64,000 bases of DNA from Paenibacillaceae bacterium (GTDB lineage Bacteria > Bacillota > Bacilli > Paenibacillales > NBRC-103111): NCBI GenBank assembly GCA_029256185.1, contig JAQSYI010000044.1, positions 1 to 64,000 on the forward strand, read 5' to 3'. The notes beneath the pieces were generated by a model. That model was not told the origin of the DNA. It ran no database searches and worked only from the letters and a program-made list of their open reading frames with translations. Position numbers and translations under genes: made by a program. Position 1 is the stretch's first letter. The number at the start of each line of letters is the position of its first letter. This document shows, one piece after another, positions 1 to 8,014 of this stretch.

Positions 1-1347
1 GCCTGGACGTTGCACAACGAAGACGGCACAGTCACGGATAAAGCAGTGATCAGCGCAAGCGGACTTGTGACCGCTGTTAAGAACGGTACGGTAAAAGCTG
101 CAGCGACGGCGGAGGACGGTTCCGGGGTCTCTGGCAGTCTGGTGATTACGGTGAGCGGGCAGGGGACTGTTTTTATCCCATCGCCTCCTTCTGGCAACCC
201 CGGCTCATCCAACACAGCCTCCCATGATTTGGGTTCGGTGGCGCTTACGGAAATGTCGGTTGTTGTGACCATAAATTCAGCTAAGCTGGATGAGTTAATC
301 AAGAAGCCGGAGAAAACGGTCAAGATTGCTCTCAGCGGTAATGACAAGAAGCAGTTGGCCGTTGATATTCCCGTATCTTCTTTAAGCGCTCTAGTCCATG
401 CAGGCAAAAGTCTGGAAGTGAGCACAGGGGAGGCAGTCATTACAATCCCGGCCGGTTCCCTCAACCTGGACGGGGCTTCCGGCAATATCCGAATCCGTGT
501 GACCCGGCAAGGAAAGCCCGTTGTTGCACAAGCCGGACTGGTTCCATTGACAGATGCGGTTTCTCTGGAGATTACCGCCGGCACCAAAAAACTGTTGCTG
601 CAAGCTCCCATTGAAATTGGACTGAAGCCGGATACCGACGGGCACGACCTGCGAAAGGCAGGAATCTATTTATTGAATGCTGAGAGTGGAAATTGGGAAT
701 ATCTCTTTGGCACAGCGGGGCAAAATGGACTGGTATTGCGGACGTCCGGCAATGGGGACGACATGGTCTATGGCGCATTTATTTACAACAAAACCTTCCG
801 CGATGTAGGTGCTGCCCATTGGGCAAGAGATTATGTGGAGGTGCTGGCTTCAAGACATATTATTGACGGTGTGGACAGTGCCAGGTTTAATCCCTTGGGA
901 ACCATAACCCGCGCAGAATTTGCCGCTATGGCTGTGCGGCTGCTTCAACTGCCTGCCGCAGGCAAACCGCCAGCCTTCGTCGATGCAGCGGAAGGAGCAT
1001 GGTATGAAGACGAGATCGCCGCTGCCGTTCAAGCCGGTATTCTGCAAGGAGACGGAACAGGGGTGCGCCCGGAGGAATTCATATCCCGGCAGGAGATGGC
1101 AGTGATCGCTGTAAGGATACTGAAGAGCTTCGGCTACAGCACAGATGCGTCTGCAAGTACAGCCACAGCCGAATACGCCGATCAGGCTGAAATTGCAGAC
1201 TGGGCCAAGGATGCGGTCGCTGCTGCCCAAGGCTTCGGCATCATGAACGGCCAACCAGGCAATAGCTTCGTACCGCTTAATTCGGCCAACCGGGCTGAAG
1301 CGGCCGCTGTCCTCTTCCGCTTGCTGGACAAGATCGGCCAATTGTAA
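1..1347 (+). CDS. S-layer homology (SLH) domain surface protein, 5'-truncated by window edge
   Basis: The reading frame is open to the left edge, so only the C-terminal 448 residues are present. The first ~55 residues look like the end of a bacterial Ig-like (Big_2) repeat (GLVTAVKNGT, then a VTVSG strand), followed by a Ser/Pro/Gly linker and a beta-rich region. Three SLH repeats close the protein, starting near residues 264, 325 and 386; each has the pattern FxD....W....I..A...GI..G and ends in an R(A/Q)E motif (TRAEFAA, SRQEMAV, NRAEAAA). SLH triplets bind pyruvylated secondary wall polymer, so the protein is probably anchored on the outside of the wall. The catalytic or binding part lies upstream of the window and cannot be named. 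The next gene also encodes an exported, possibly polysaccharide-related protein. Confidence 0.9.
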   Translation, partial: AWTLHNEDGTVTDKAVISASGLVTAVKNGTVKAAATAEDGSGVSGSLVITVSGQGTVFIPSPPSGNPGSSNTASHDLGSVALTEMSVVVTINSAKLDELIKKPEKTVKIALSGNDKKQLAVDIPVSSLSALVHAGKSLEVSTGEAVITIPAGSLNLDGASGNIRIRVTRQGKPVVAQAGLVPLTDAVSLEITAGTKKLLLQAPIEIGLKPDTDGHDLRKAGIYLLNAESGNWEYLFGTAGQNGLVLRTSGNGDDMVYGAFIYNKTFRDVGAAHWARDYVEVLASRHIIDGVDSARFNPLGTITRAEFAAMAVRLLQLPAAGKPPAFVDAAEGAWYEDEIAAAVQAGILQGDGTGVRPEEFISRQEMAVIAVRILKSFGYSTDASASTATAEYADQAEIADWAKDAVAAAQGFGIMNGQPGNSFVPLNSANRAEAAAVLFRLLDKIGQL

Positions 1348-1351
1348 AAGA

Positions 1352-1440
1352 GGATGCTTACGAAGCTAGTTTTTGCTGACGCAAAAACTCAGTGGATGCT
1401 TACGAAGTTAGTTTTTGCTGACGCAAAAACTCTAAGGAGG
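1352..1440 (+). repeat. tandem SD-proximal hairpin leader (family A)
   Basis: Two nearly identical ~38-bp units (1352-1390 and 1395-1432), each GATGCTTACGAAG followed by the perfect 9-bp hairpin AGTTTTTGC-TGAC-GCAAAAACT. The second copy runs straight into the ribosome site AAGGAGG at 1434-1440 of the next gene. Related modules occur at 33804, 40122, 43974 and 62095, always ending in the Shine-Dalgarno sequence of the following gene. Confidence 0.8.
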
Positions 1441-1451
1441 TCAAGCACTTT

Positions 1452-2822
1452 ATGAAACAATGGATGAGCAAGCTGCTGGCTTTGGCCTTGGTTGCGGTCA
1501 TGTTTTCCGGCATTGCCTGGCCTAAGCGGGCTTTGGCGGCATATGAATTCGATGCCGGTGATATTGTCATTGACAATACGGAAACTGCCTACGTGACCAT
1601 TTTCGGTTCTTGGGGAAATGGGGGCAGTACGAATGCCTACGTCCCTCAGGGATACACAGGGCCTGCCAAATATTTGACGGCTGCCCCCTCTGCATCCAAG
1701 AATCAGTATGTGGAATTCAAGCCTTCCGGAGTCAAAAAATTGGCATCAGGTTATTATGACGTTTATATCTCCTACCGGCATGCCAGTAATTTCTCCGGTA
1801 AGGTTCCTGTAGAAATATATGCGAGCAAGGACTATGACATTAAATCGGTGAATCAAAAAGCGGACGGCGGCTCCTGGAAATTGATGGGGACCTACTATTT
1901 CAGCGGCGACAGCACGGAATATGTCCGGATTTTAAACGAAGGGGCGGGGACTACCACTAATGATTATGTCTGTGCGGATGCGGTGCGTTTCGCTCCCAAT
2001 TCCACTGTGACTTCGCCTCCTCCGGCTAATCTGGACGCCACCCTGTCCAGCCTGCAAGTGGATGGCGGAACACTGGCTCCTGCCTTTAACCGTGGGAAGA
2101 CCGTCTATGATGTCTCCATCGGCCATGCTTCCCAACTGGGCATTACCTCCTCAGTATCGGATTCCGTGTATGCCAGCCTGAGCATTCAAGGTATGCCTGC
2201 TGTATCCGGCGAGTTGTTCCAGCTTACGGCTCTTGACCGGGGAATTACCGAAGTGCCAGTGGTGGTGTCAGCGGTGTACGGCTCTCTGCACAAAGAAAAG
2301 ACGTATACGGTAAGGGTGAACAGGGCGTATGAGGACGATGCCGCGCTCAGAAGCTTGTCCGTCAGTATCGGGGAGTTAAGTCCCGCATTCACTCCGGACA
2401 CTGTCACATATGAGGTGTATGCTGAACTGGAGAATCATGCTATCGAGATTACAGCCGAAGCCAATTCGCAGTTGCACAGAAGCATCACTATTGGCGGAGA
2501 AGCGGCAACCTCAGGTCAACCTGCAGTCGTCAATCTGGGTTTTGATGTAAACGATATCCCCGTGATTGTGACGGCGCAGGATGGGATGACGGTGAAACAG
2601 TATCTGGTGAAGGTGATCCGCCAGGTAAAGAAGGGCGATGTTACCGGTCCGGGAGACCGTCCGGACGGACACTTTACAGTTGCCGATCTGGGATTCACAG
2701 CCTTTTATTATGGAAGCACTGCAGCCAGTCCCCAGTGGGAATTTGTGAAGAAAGCCGATTTCAATGAGGACGGGATTATTGATGAGACGGATATCGGTTT
2801 TATAGTGGCTCTTATCGAATAA
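1452..2822 (+). CDS. secreted protein with golvesin/CBD-like, two cadherin-like and dockerin-like domains
   Basis: 456 residues, ATG start 11 nt after AAGGAGG. A Sec signal peptide (charged MKQWMSK, hydrophobic stretch, cleavage near ALAA, ~residue 30) marks export. Residues ~32-180 (VIDNTETAYVTIFGSW...) resemble the golvesin C-terminal/xanthan-lyase CBD-like beta domain. Residues ~195-290 and ~297-390 are two cadherin-like beta-sandwich repeats (LSSLQVDGGTLAPAF and LRSLSVSIGELSPAF start each). The last ~60 residues hold two calcium-loop-like segments (GHFTVADLG and DFNEDGIIDETDIG), as in type I dockerins. No catalytic domain is visible, so the role is probably binding or assembly at the cell surface, possibly with the upstream SLH protein. 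The product of the substrate pathway is not known. Confidence 0.75.
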   Translation: MKQWMSKLLALALVAVMFSGIAWPKRALAAYEFDAGDIVIDNTETAYVTIFGSWGNGGSTNAYVPQGYTGPAKYLTAAPSASKNQYVEFKPSGVKKLASGYYDVYISYRHASNFSGKVPVEIYASKDYDIKSVNQKADGGSWKLMGTYYFSGDSTEYVRILNEGAGTTTNDYVCADAVRFAPNSTVTSPPPANLDATLSSLQVDGGTLAPAFNRGKTVYDVSIGHASQLGITSSVSDSVYASLSIQGMPAVSGELFQLTALDRGITEVPVVVSAVYGSLHKEKTYTVRVNRAYEDDAALRSLSVSIGELSPAFTPDTVTYEVYAELENHAIEITAEANSQLHRSITIGGEAATSGQPAVVNLGFDVNDIPVIVTAQDGMTVKQYLVKVIRQVKKGDVTGPGDRPDGHFTVADLGFTAFYYGSTAASPQWEFVKKADFNEDGIIDETDIGFIVALIE

Positions 2823-2827
2823 CGGTC

Positions 2828-2863
2828 AAGGCCCTGCCTGAGTGAAATCCGGCAGGGCCTTTT
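2828..2863 (+). terminator. rho-independent terminator
   Basis: Stem AAGGCCCTGCC paired with GGCAGGGCCTT, followed by a short T run, directly after the stop of the secreted protein gene. It also separates that gene from the convergent esterase remnant. Confidence 0.8.
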
Positions 2864-2876
2864 ATGTAGAAAGGAG

Positions 2877-3630
2877 CTAGCCTCCAGGATAAAAATCGGG
2901 GGCTCCTCCAAGGGATAAGGCTTGTTTAAAAAAATTGAAAATATGCAGTATATTATCGAAGGAAAACTGTCCCTTGTGATCCCAGTAGACGCTGTGGCCA
3001 TGCCCGGCCAACGGGAGAAAGATTGCCTCTGCTCCTGCTGCTTGCAACGCTTCATACATGCCGGCTGACTGGTAAACGGGCACCAGCGGATCGGTGGCTC
3101 CATGCATCAGAAGGAAAGGGGGGAGTGAGGAAGAGGAGCATCCACCCTCAGTTTGAGGAATCCGGAAAAATGGGCTGGCCTGTTTCCAAATATTTGGATT
3201 TCCCTGCGAGCTGCAGCCCAACAAAGCATGCAATGAACTGGCGGAAAAGTCCGTCATAAGGCGGTCCGCCAGTTTGTTCAGCATAAAGACAACCGGGTTC
3301 GGGAAAAGGCGCAGCGCCGGTAAGACGGTAATCCATACTGATCTTGATAAAGCCCGGCATGAGCCACAAGGCATCCGGGACGGATTTGCGGCTTCCGGCG
3401 CTCCAGCCTCCACCGTGGATGTAGACAATTACCGGCAGTTGCCCGCGAGTCTTCTCTTTAGGCTTGGCAAGATCAAGCAGCAGCGGTCTGCCGTTTCTCA
3501 TAGCGTAGACAATATCCGGCAGGAAGTCTGCAGGGCCGCGGCCGGAGCGTGTCTGGTCCGCCGCCGCAAACTTGCCGTTCTCCAGCCGTTGCAGCCACTC
3601 TGCATTCCGGACTTGTTCAGCGCCCTTCAT
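2877..3630 (-). pseudogene. alpha/beta-hydrolase (BD-FAE/HSL-type esterase) remnant, deleted and frameshifted
   Basis: The N-terminal half reads in one frame from an ATG at 3630 (weak SD AAGGG) and carries the oxyanion-hole motif HGGGW followed by DYRLTGAAPFPEP. Near 3295-3310 homology moves to another frame, which carries LLGCSSQGNP, then PPFLLMHGATDPLVP (the catalytic Asp region) and a GHGHS segment with the catalytic His. The stretch between them in this family, which includes the nucleophile elbow GxSxGG, is missing. So there is both a frameshift and an internal deletion of roughly 70-90 codons, and the gene cannot make a working esterase. It is the last gene of the GH97 operon and was probably a carbohydrate acetyl or feruloyl esterase. 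Sequencing error could explain the frameshift but not the missing serine region. Confidence 0.75.
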
Positions 3631-3658
3631 GGAGTCATCCCTTTCCCGCTTACGCGGA

Positions 3659-4486
3659 TTATTTGACAGTGGCCCGGAGCTCATCCAACAGCCTTCTTAA
3701 CGCCCGGACAGCGACGGAGAATACCTCTCCCGGGTCTTGCTCCTTGTATTCCGGCGTCCAGCGCAGATGGGGCTCCATGGATAAGAAGCCCTCGAACCCC
3801 CGGTCCTGAAGCGCCTTTAACAGTTCTGCCGCCTGGCCGTCTCCGGTTCCTGCAGGCACCACCTTCCCCGTCTCCAGCAGCGCGTCTTTGACATGCACAT
3901 ACTCCACGTAATCCTTGAGGAGCGGATAGGCGTCTGTCATCGGCCGCACTCCGCACTGTATGAAATTCGCCGGGTCAAAGGCGCAACGGAGATAAGGGGA
4001 GGCGCAGGTGTTCATAATATCCAGGCACCGTTCGGGCGTATCTCCATATATATGCTTTTCGTTCTCATGGACCAGCATGATTTTTTCTTTTTCTGCTATG
4101 GCGCATATGGCTTTCATCCGCTCCATCACAAGGTCCCGGTACAAGGCAGGCGCTTCCCCTTTGGGAATGTAAAAGGAAAAGATGCGGATATAGGGAGCAC
4201 CGAGGCAGCGTGCGGCGGCAATCACTTTTTCCAGCGCCTCCAAATGGGGCAAGAAGGGTTCCGTCAGCTGAATCTTGCCGATAGGCGAACCGATAGAAGA
4301 GACCCGCACGCCATGTCCGGCCAAATGGATTTTCACATGGTCCAACTGCTCCGGACTGAGCTGCAGCACATTCACCCCCCACATGCTGCGCAATTCCAGC
4401 CAACGGATGTTGTTGTCCTTGAGCACGGCCAACTGATGCACGGGGTCGTCGGATATTTCATCCGCAAAGGCTGACAAAGTAAACAT
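3659..4486 (-). CDS. sugar phosphate isomerase/epimerase family TIM-barrel protein
   Basis: 275 residues from the ATG at 4486, which sits 8 nt after GGAG; upstream in-frame GTG codons are too close to that site. It is an AP-endonuclease-2/xylose-isomerase-like barrel: LSAFADEISDDP at the N-terminus, WLELRSMWGVNV, IRIFSFYIP, LVHENEKHIYGDTPE, CAFDPANFIQCG, YVHVKDAL and SMEPHLRW, which supply the usual metal-binding Glu, Asp, His and Glu. Such proteins isomerise or epimerise sugars, keto-inositols or their phosphates. It lies between the GH97 glycosidase (29 nt gap) and the esterase remnant (28 nt), so it probably processes the sugar released by the glycosidase. The exact substrate cannot be told from sequence. 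Confidence 0.8.
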   Translation of the reverse strand: MFTLSAFADEISDDPVHQLAVLKDNNIRWLELRSMWGVNVLQLSPEQLDHVKIHLAGHGVRVSSIGSPIGKIQLTEPFLPHLEALEKVIAAARCLGAPYIRIFSFYIPKGEAPALYRDLVMERMKAICAIAEKEKIMLVHENEKHIYGDTPERCLDIMNTCASPYLRCAFDPANFIQCGVRPMTDAYPLLKDYVEYVHVKDALLETGKVVPAGTGDGQAAELLKALQDRGFEGFLSMEPHLRWTPEYKEQDPGEVFSVAVRALRRLLDELRATVK

Positions 4487-4515
4487 AAGCACCACTCCTA
4501 TCTGATAAAAAAGGA

Positions 4516-6426
4516 TTATTTTTCTGCAGCAGGCCGCAGTTGAAGGGCGAAGCCGCCGTTAGCGGCCATGGGGACGGCCAACCGGTCTCCCGCTCGTACT
4601 GTGAAGGAGGATACTTTCACCAGCCTCATGTTGTGCTCATGCAGAGAAGGTCGGACTCTTCTGCTGTCAAGGAAGCGGATGGTGCTTTCGTCTGCCGCCG
4701 GAAGTGCCCCCAGAGCTGCATCGAAGGTCAGCATGTCCGACAGATCATCGCTGTACAAGGTCGCTTCGTAATCCCCCTCCTCTGTGAGAAAATCCAGGCT
4801 GAAGTCCGCTGTCCGGGGACGCCGGGCGCAGATGCCGCCGATGAACCAGCTTTTGCCGCTGCGCCTGGCCATGGTCACATAGCTGGCCGGCATTCCCTCC
4901 AGAAGCCGGGTTTCATCCCAGACCACAGGTACGTGCGTAAGGAAAGGACGGCATGGATGAACCAGAAGCACGGATGCTTTCTCTGCCAGATGAAGGGCAT
5001 AACTGGTGAACACCACAGTCAGGGCGGTCTGATGGGCGTCGGTGGTGCCGGTCTTGCGGGATTCGTAGACCACCGGTGTGTAATCCATCGGGCCTACCGC
5101 ATTGCGGGTGAAGGGCAGTGTGCAGTTATGGGCCGCATCCGGACCCGCGGGAGCGAAACTGCAATAGTCCAGATAGAATTCGCTGCCCATTACTCCTTCA
5201 TAGGTGAGCACATGGGGCCATAGCCGGCTTGCTCCACCCGGCTTGGTGGAACCATGAAAGTTAAGCATCAGGCGGTATTGGGCTGCAAGCTCCGCCAGCA
5301 TGTTGTATTGGCGGATGCGCTCCTGGGAGTCCGATTCGAAGAAATCCAGCTTGAGTCCCGCTACGCCCCATGCAGACCATAGCTTGAGCTTCTCCTCTGC
5401 AGCTGCAGGATCGCGCAGATCCTGGCTGTGGGCCCAGATCCAGATACCCACTCCTTTGGCCGCTCCGTACTCCACCATGGAGGGAATGTCAATATTCCCC
5501 GACCAACCGCCGTCGATCAGAGAATATTCAAATTTCATGGCGGCGGCTGCATCGATATATTCCCGCATTTTCACCGGGTCCTTGTGGGCGTCCTTGTCGC
5601 ACATCCAGCTCCACAGACTGCGCCCGGGCTTGATAAATGAAGGATCCTCTACAATGGAAGGGGAACTCAGGCTCTCCAGTACATTGGAGTTGATGATGGT
5701 CTCCAGCGTGCCGGTGATGACCGTTCGCCATGGAGTGGAGAACGGCCGCTCGCAGGCGCTGAACCCCAGCTGGTCCGGAGCACGCTGCAGCATCAGGAGC
5801 GCCGGGTCCTCCCGGGTGGAGGACAGATGGGAGCCGCCGTAATCGTTCCCGAATACCGCCGCCTCCGTATACAGCGCCCACAGGGAACTGCCGAGCTGCG
5901 CCAGCAGCGGAAAGCCCAGGGCATTCTGGTGCAGGTCGTCAATCGGCACCGGATTGTAAAAGTCCTCGTAGGAAAACAGCAGCTTTTGCGCATACAGATT
6001 GGCGGTATTCTCAGGCACACGGAAGCCTGCAGCTTCGCGGTATACAGTGACTGGGCCTTGTCCAGGCACCGACAATCTTACCGCTGCTCCGTCATTGCTG
6101 ACCCATGCTTCCGCATGAAGGAAGTGGCCGCGCTTTGTCAATATCCAGGTGAGGCAGCTGGCATGGGTTTTGCACAAGGGCTTCTTGAAAGCCGGAATGG
6201 CGAAGTCTTCTTCGGCGGTGCTGCGGAATACTTCAATGGGGGTCAGGCCATTAGTGAAGTCGCAAATGTCAGTGTCCAATCCCAAGGGTGACCGGCCCAT
6301 GACGGAACGGCCGCAGAGGGTCGCGTGATAGAACAAAGAGCCTTCCTCCAGCGCCAGTGTCAGAAGAAGGCGGTGGTCCGGCGAATAAATCTGCTGCATG
6401 GCCATGCAAGGTACCTCCAGTTTCAT
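4516..6426 (-). CDS. glycoside hydrolase family 97 (retaining-type signature)
   Basis: 636 residues with an N-terminal beta-sandwich (~1-260), a TIM barrel (~262-530) and a C-terminal beta domain, the GH97 layout. The barrel shows WSWMCDKDAHKD, YSLIDGGWSG, GIWIWAHSQ, GLKLDFFESDSQ, LNFHGSTKPGG and TYEGVMGSEF. The Asp in LKLDF (residue 361) sits where the retaining GH97 branch has its nucleophile, and Glu410 in TYEG is a candidate acid/base, so an alpha-galactosidase-like retaining activity is more likely than inverting alpha-glucosidase. No signal peptide is seen, so it is probably cytoplasmic and acts on imported oligosaccharide. Two starts are possible: ATG 6426 (after AGGAG) or ATG 6405 (after GGAGG). 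Confidence 0.85.
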   Translation of the reverse strand: MKLEVPCMAMQQIYSPDHRLLLTLALEEGSLFYHATLCGRSVMGRSPLGLDTDICDFTNGLTPIEVFRSTAEEDFAIPAFKKPLCKTHASCLTWILTKRGHFLHAEAWVSNDGAAVRLSVPGQGPVTVYREAAGFRVPENTANLYAQKLLFSYEDFYNPVPIDDLHQNALGFPLLAQLGSSLWALYTEAAVFGNDYGGSHLSSTREDPALLMLQRAPDQLGFSACERPFSTPWRTVITGTLETIINSNVLESLSSPSIVEDPSFIKPGRSLWSWMCDKDAHKDPVKMREYIDAAAAMKFEYSLIDGGWSGNIDIPSMVEYGAAKGVGIWIWAHSQDLRDPAAAEEKLKLWSAWGVAGLKLDFFESDSQERIRQYNMLAELAAQYRLMLNFHGSTKPGGASRLWPHVLTYEGVMGSEFYLDYCSFAPAGPDAAHNCTLPFTRNAVGPMDYTPVVYESRKTGTTDAHQTALTVVFTSYALHLAEKASVLLVHPCRPFLTHVPVVWDETRLLEGMPASYVTMARRSGKSWFIGGICARRPRTADFSLDFLTEEGDYEATLYSDDLSDMLTFDAALGALPAADESTIRFLDSRRVRPSLHEHNMRLVKVSSFTVRAGDRLAVPMAANGGFALQLRPAAEK

Positions 6427-6515
6427 GTGGCATCTCCTGTATTCGCGTGCCCGCGGCTGTACAGGAGGCAGTTGCCTGCATCTTGTCCCAATAGTCCAGG
6501 CGCAGGTATGGTTTT

Positions 6516-6579
6516 ATTATAGATTCCGTCCAGGTTTCATTTGAATAAAGATATCTACAGAGACGTTTAAAAAACTATC
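6516..6579 (-). promoter_or_regulatory. promoter and bipartite operator of the GH97 operon
   Basis: Reading on the minus strand: half-site GATAGTTTTTTAAA (6579-6566), then GTAGATATCTTTATTC (6558-6543), then exactly 21 nt and a -10 box TATAAT (6521-6516). The same two elements with the same spacing precede the transporter operon at 15271-15334. The two TAGnTnT half-sites are offset by 20 bp, as expected for a tandem AraC-type binding site next to a weak -35. Confidence 0.75.
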
Positions 6580-6839
6580 CTGATTGCATTCTTCTCTCCG
6601 ATTGTGCTATGGTTAATATGATTTAACCCAGTCCGCAAAGCATGCGCCTGTTGTTCTCCTAAAAGGGGACGGCCGGCGCTTTTTGCCGTTCTTTGCATGT
6701 TCCCGGGGCGTTGTAAAATAAAAAGCGGCAGGAGGCGATGTGGCGGCTTAATGACCATAGTCGGGACAATTTTTGTTGTTGCGGGCAACGAAACCGTAAG
6801 CGCGTTGTGCTATACTAATACTAAGAGAGGCTGCTGCCA
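6580..6839. other. intergenic region between GH97 operon and Rpn gene
   Basis: No convincing gene. The only recognised element is an extended -10 (TGCTATACT, 6808-6816) about 24 nt before the GTG start of the Rpn-family gene; no good -35 is visible with it. Confidence 0.5.
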
Positions 6840-7937
6840 GTGACGGAACAAGAGGGAACCAAGCAGACACGGAAACAGGAAACCAGGCAAGGTAAGGAAA
6901 AGGATAGGGAGCGTATCAAGCTGGATCAGATTATGCGGGTTTTGTTTCACTTATCGAAGAAAACCATGGTGCGTTTGGTCAACGGTCTCTTTCAGGAACA
7001 ATTCGATCCCCGGCGGGTGAAGCTTCATTATGGCAACGGCAGATTTGTGGGTGATGGACTCCGTTCGGTGGAAGGCGATATTTTTATAGTCATCAAGCAG
7101 GAAGAGGAGGAGAGGGAGTTTCATGTGGAATTCCAGACGCTGGGGGATGAGGCGATGTCTGTACGGATGTTTGAATACGGCTTCCGCCGCGCGCTGGAAA
7201 CCAGGCAGATGGAGCGGCGGGGAAGAGGCTCACCCCGGGAGTTGTTTTTTCCCCGCCAGTTAGTTATTTATCTCGAAGAGAACGAAGCTATCGGAGAGAC
7301 GGAGGAGCTTATTCTCCACCTGCCGGATGACCAACAATTGGTTTACCGGGTGCCGACTTTCCGCTACTGGACTTATACAGCACGGCGCCTGGCGGCAGAG
7401 AAGCTCTATGCTCTGCTGCCGCTGCAGGCTTTCAAAATCCGTAAAAAAATGCAGTCGGTTGACGCAAATAAGCAAATGACGGTTGCGGAAAAAAGCAGAG
7501 AGATGACCCGTCAGTTTGAGCGTCTGATAGAGGTGATACGGGATACGCTGGATCACTTGGATGAGCTTCACGGTCAAGGCGAGCTGAACACGGGGGATTT
7601 TGACCGGTTATTGCGGGTATTGCATAGCATAACGGAGTACCTGTACAGCCGTTACGGGAATTTTGAACCCATAGAGAAGGAGGTGAGACACATGCTTAAA
7701 TCGCTGATCGATCCCAAAATGATGGCCAAAATGAGAAAGGAAGGAAGAGAGCAGGGCAGGCTTGAAGGCAAGATCGAAGGCAAGATCGAAGGCAAAATCG
7801 AAGGCAAGATCGAAGGCAAGATCGAAGTAGCCGAAATGCTGCTGCAAAAAGGGATGTTAAGCATTTCGGATATTGTCCAGGTTACCGGCCTGACAACGGA
7901 GGAAGTGGCTCGTCTCTCAAATAAGGTCAATCCATAA
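6840..7937 (+). CDS. Rpn/PD-(D/E)XK nuclease family putative transposase-like protein
   Basis: 365 residues, GTG start with GAGAGG upstream. It has the Rpn (recombination-promoting nuclease) plan: an early helical segment, then GDIFIVIKQEEEEREFHVEFQT, in which an Asp and the later Glu-x-Gln match the D...ExQ core of a PD-(D/E)XK fold (only part of the motif is quoted here as FHVEFQT), then RMFEYGFRRALE, and a C-terminal region with GREQGRLEGKIEGK repeats. The very acidic and basic N-terminus (residues 1-28) is poorly conserved in this family. Rpn proteins are multi-copy in many Firmicutes and are annotated as transposases, but biochemical work supports nuclease activity. It is a stand-alone gene unrelated to the carbohydrate genes around it. 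Confidence 0.75.
   Translation: MTEQEGTKQTRKQETRQGKEKDRERIKLDQIMRVLFHLSKKTMVRLVNGLFQEQFDPRRVKLHYGNGRFVGDGLRSVEGDIFIVIKQEEEEREFHVEFQTLGDEAMSVRMFEYGFRRALETRQMERRGRGSPRELFFPRQLVIYLEENEAIGETEELILHLPDDQQLVYRVPTFRYWTYTARRLAAEKLYALLPLQAFKIRKKMQSVDANKQMTVAEKSREMTRQFERLIEVIRDTLDHLDELHGQGELNTGDFDRLLRVLHSITEYLYSRYGNFEPIEKEVRHMLKSLIDPKMMAKMRKEGREQGRLEGKIEGKIEGKIEGKIEGKIEVAEMLLQKGMLSISDIVQVTGLTTEEVARLSNKVNP
7764..7823 (+). repeat. five 12-bp tandem repeats inside the Rpn gene
   Basis: Five in-frame copies of GAAGGCAAGATC (the third has an A for G), encoding (Glu-Gly-Lys-Ile)5 near residues 309-328. The length can change by slippage without breaking the frame. Confidence 0.95.
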
Positions 7938-7960
7938 AAAAGGGTCCCTGCAAAATAGGG

Positions 7961-8006
7961 GAACGGCTGAGCGGGAAAATCCATTTCCCATGCCCAGCCG
8001 TTTTTA
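7961..8006 (+). terminator. terminator between convergent genes
   Basis: Imperfect hairpin with outer stem AACGGCTG/CAGCCGTT and an inner GGGAAAAT/ATTTCCC stem, followed by TTTTT on the + strand. It lies between the Rpn gene and the convergent FAD oxidoreductase. Confidence 0.8.
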
Positions 8007-8014
8007 CTTCAGGG

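Noticed and set aside
5300..5842. 180-codon plus-strand frame inside the GH97 gene
   Set aside because: Antisense shadow of the conserved glycosidase catalytic region.
7764..7823. Short direct repeats as a CRISPR array
   Set aside because: The units are 12 bp with no spacers and lie in frame in a gene.
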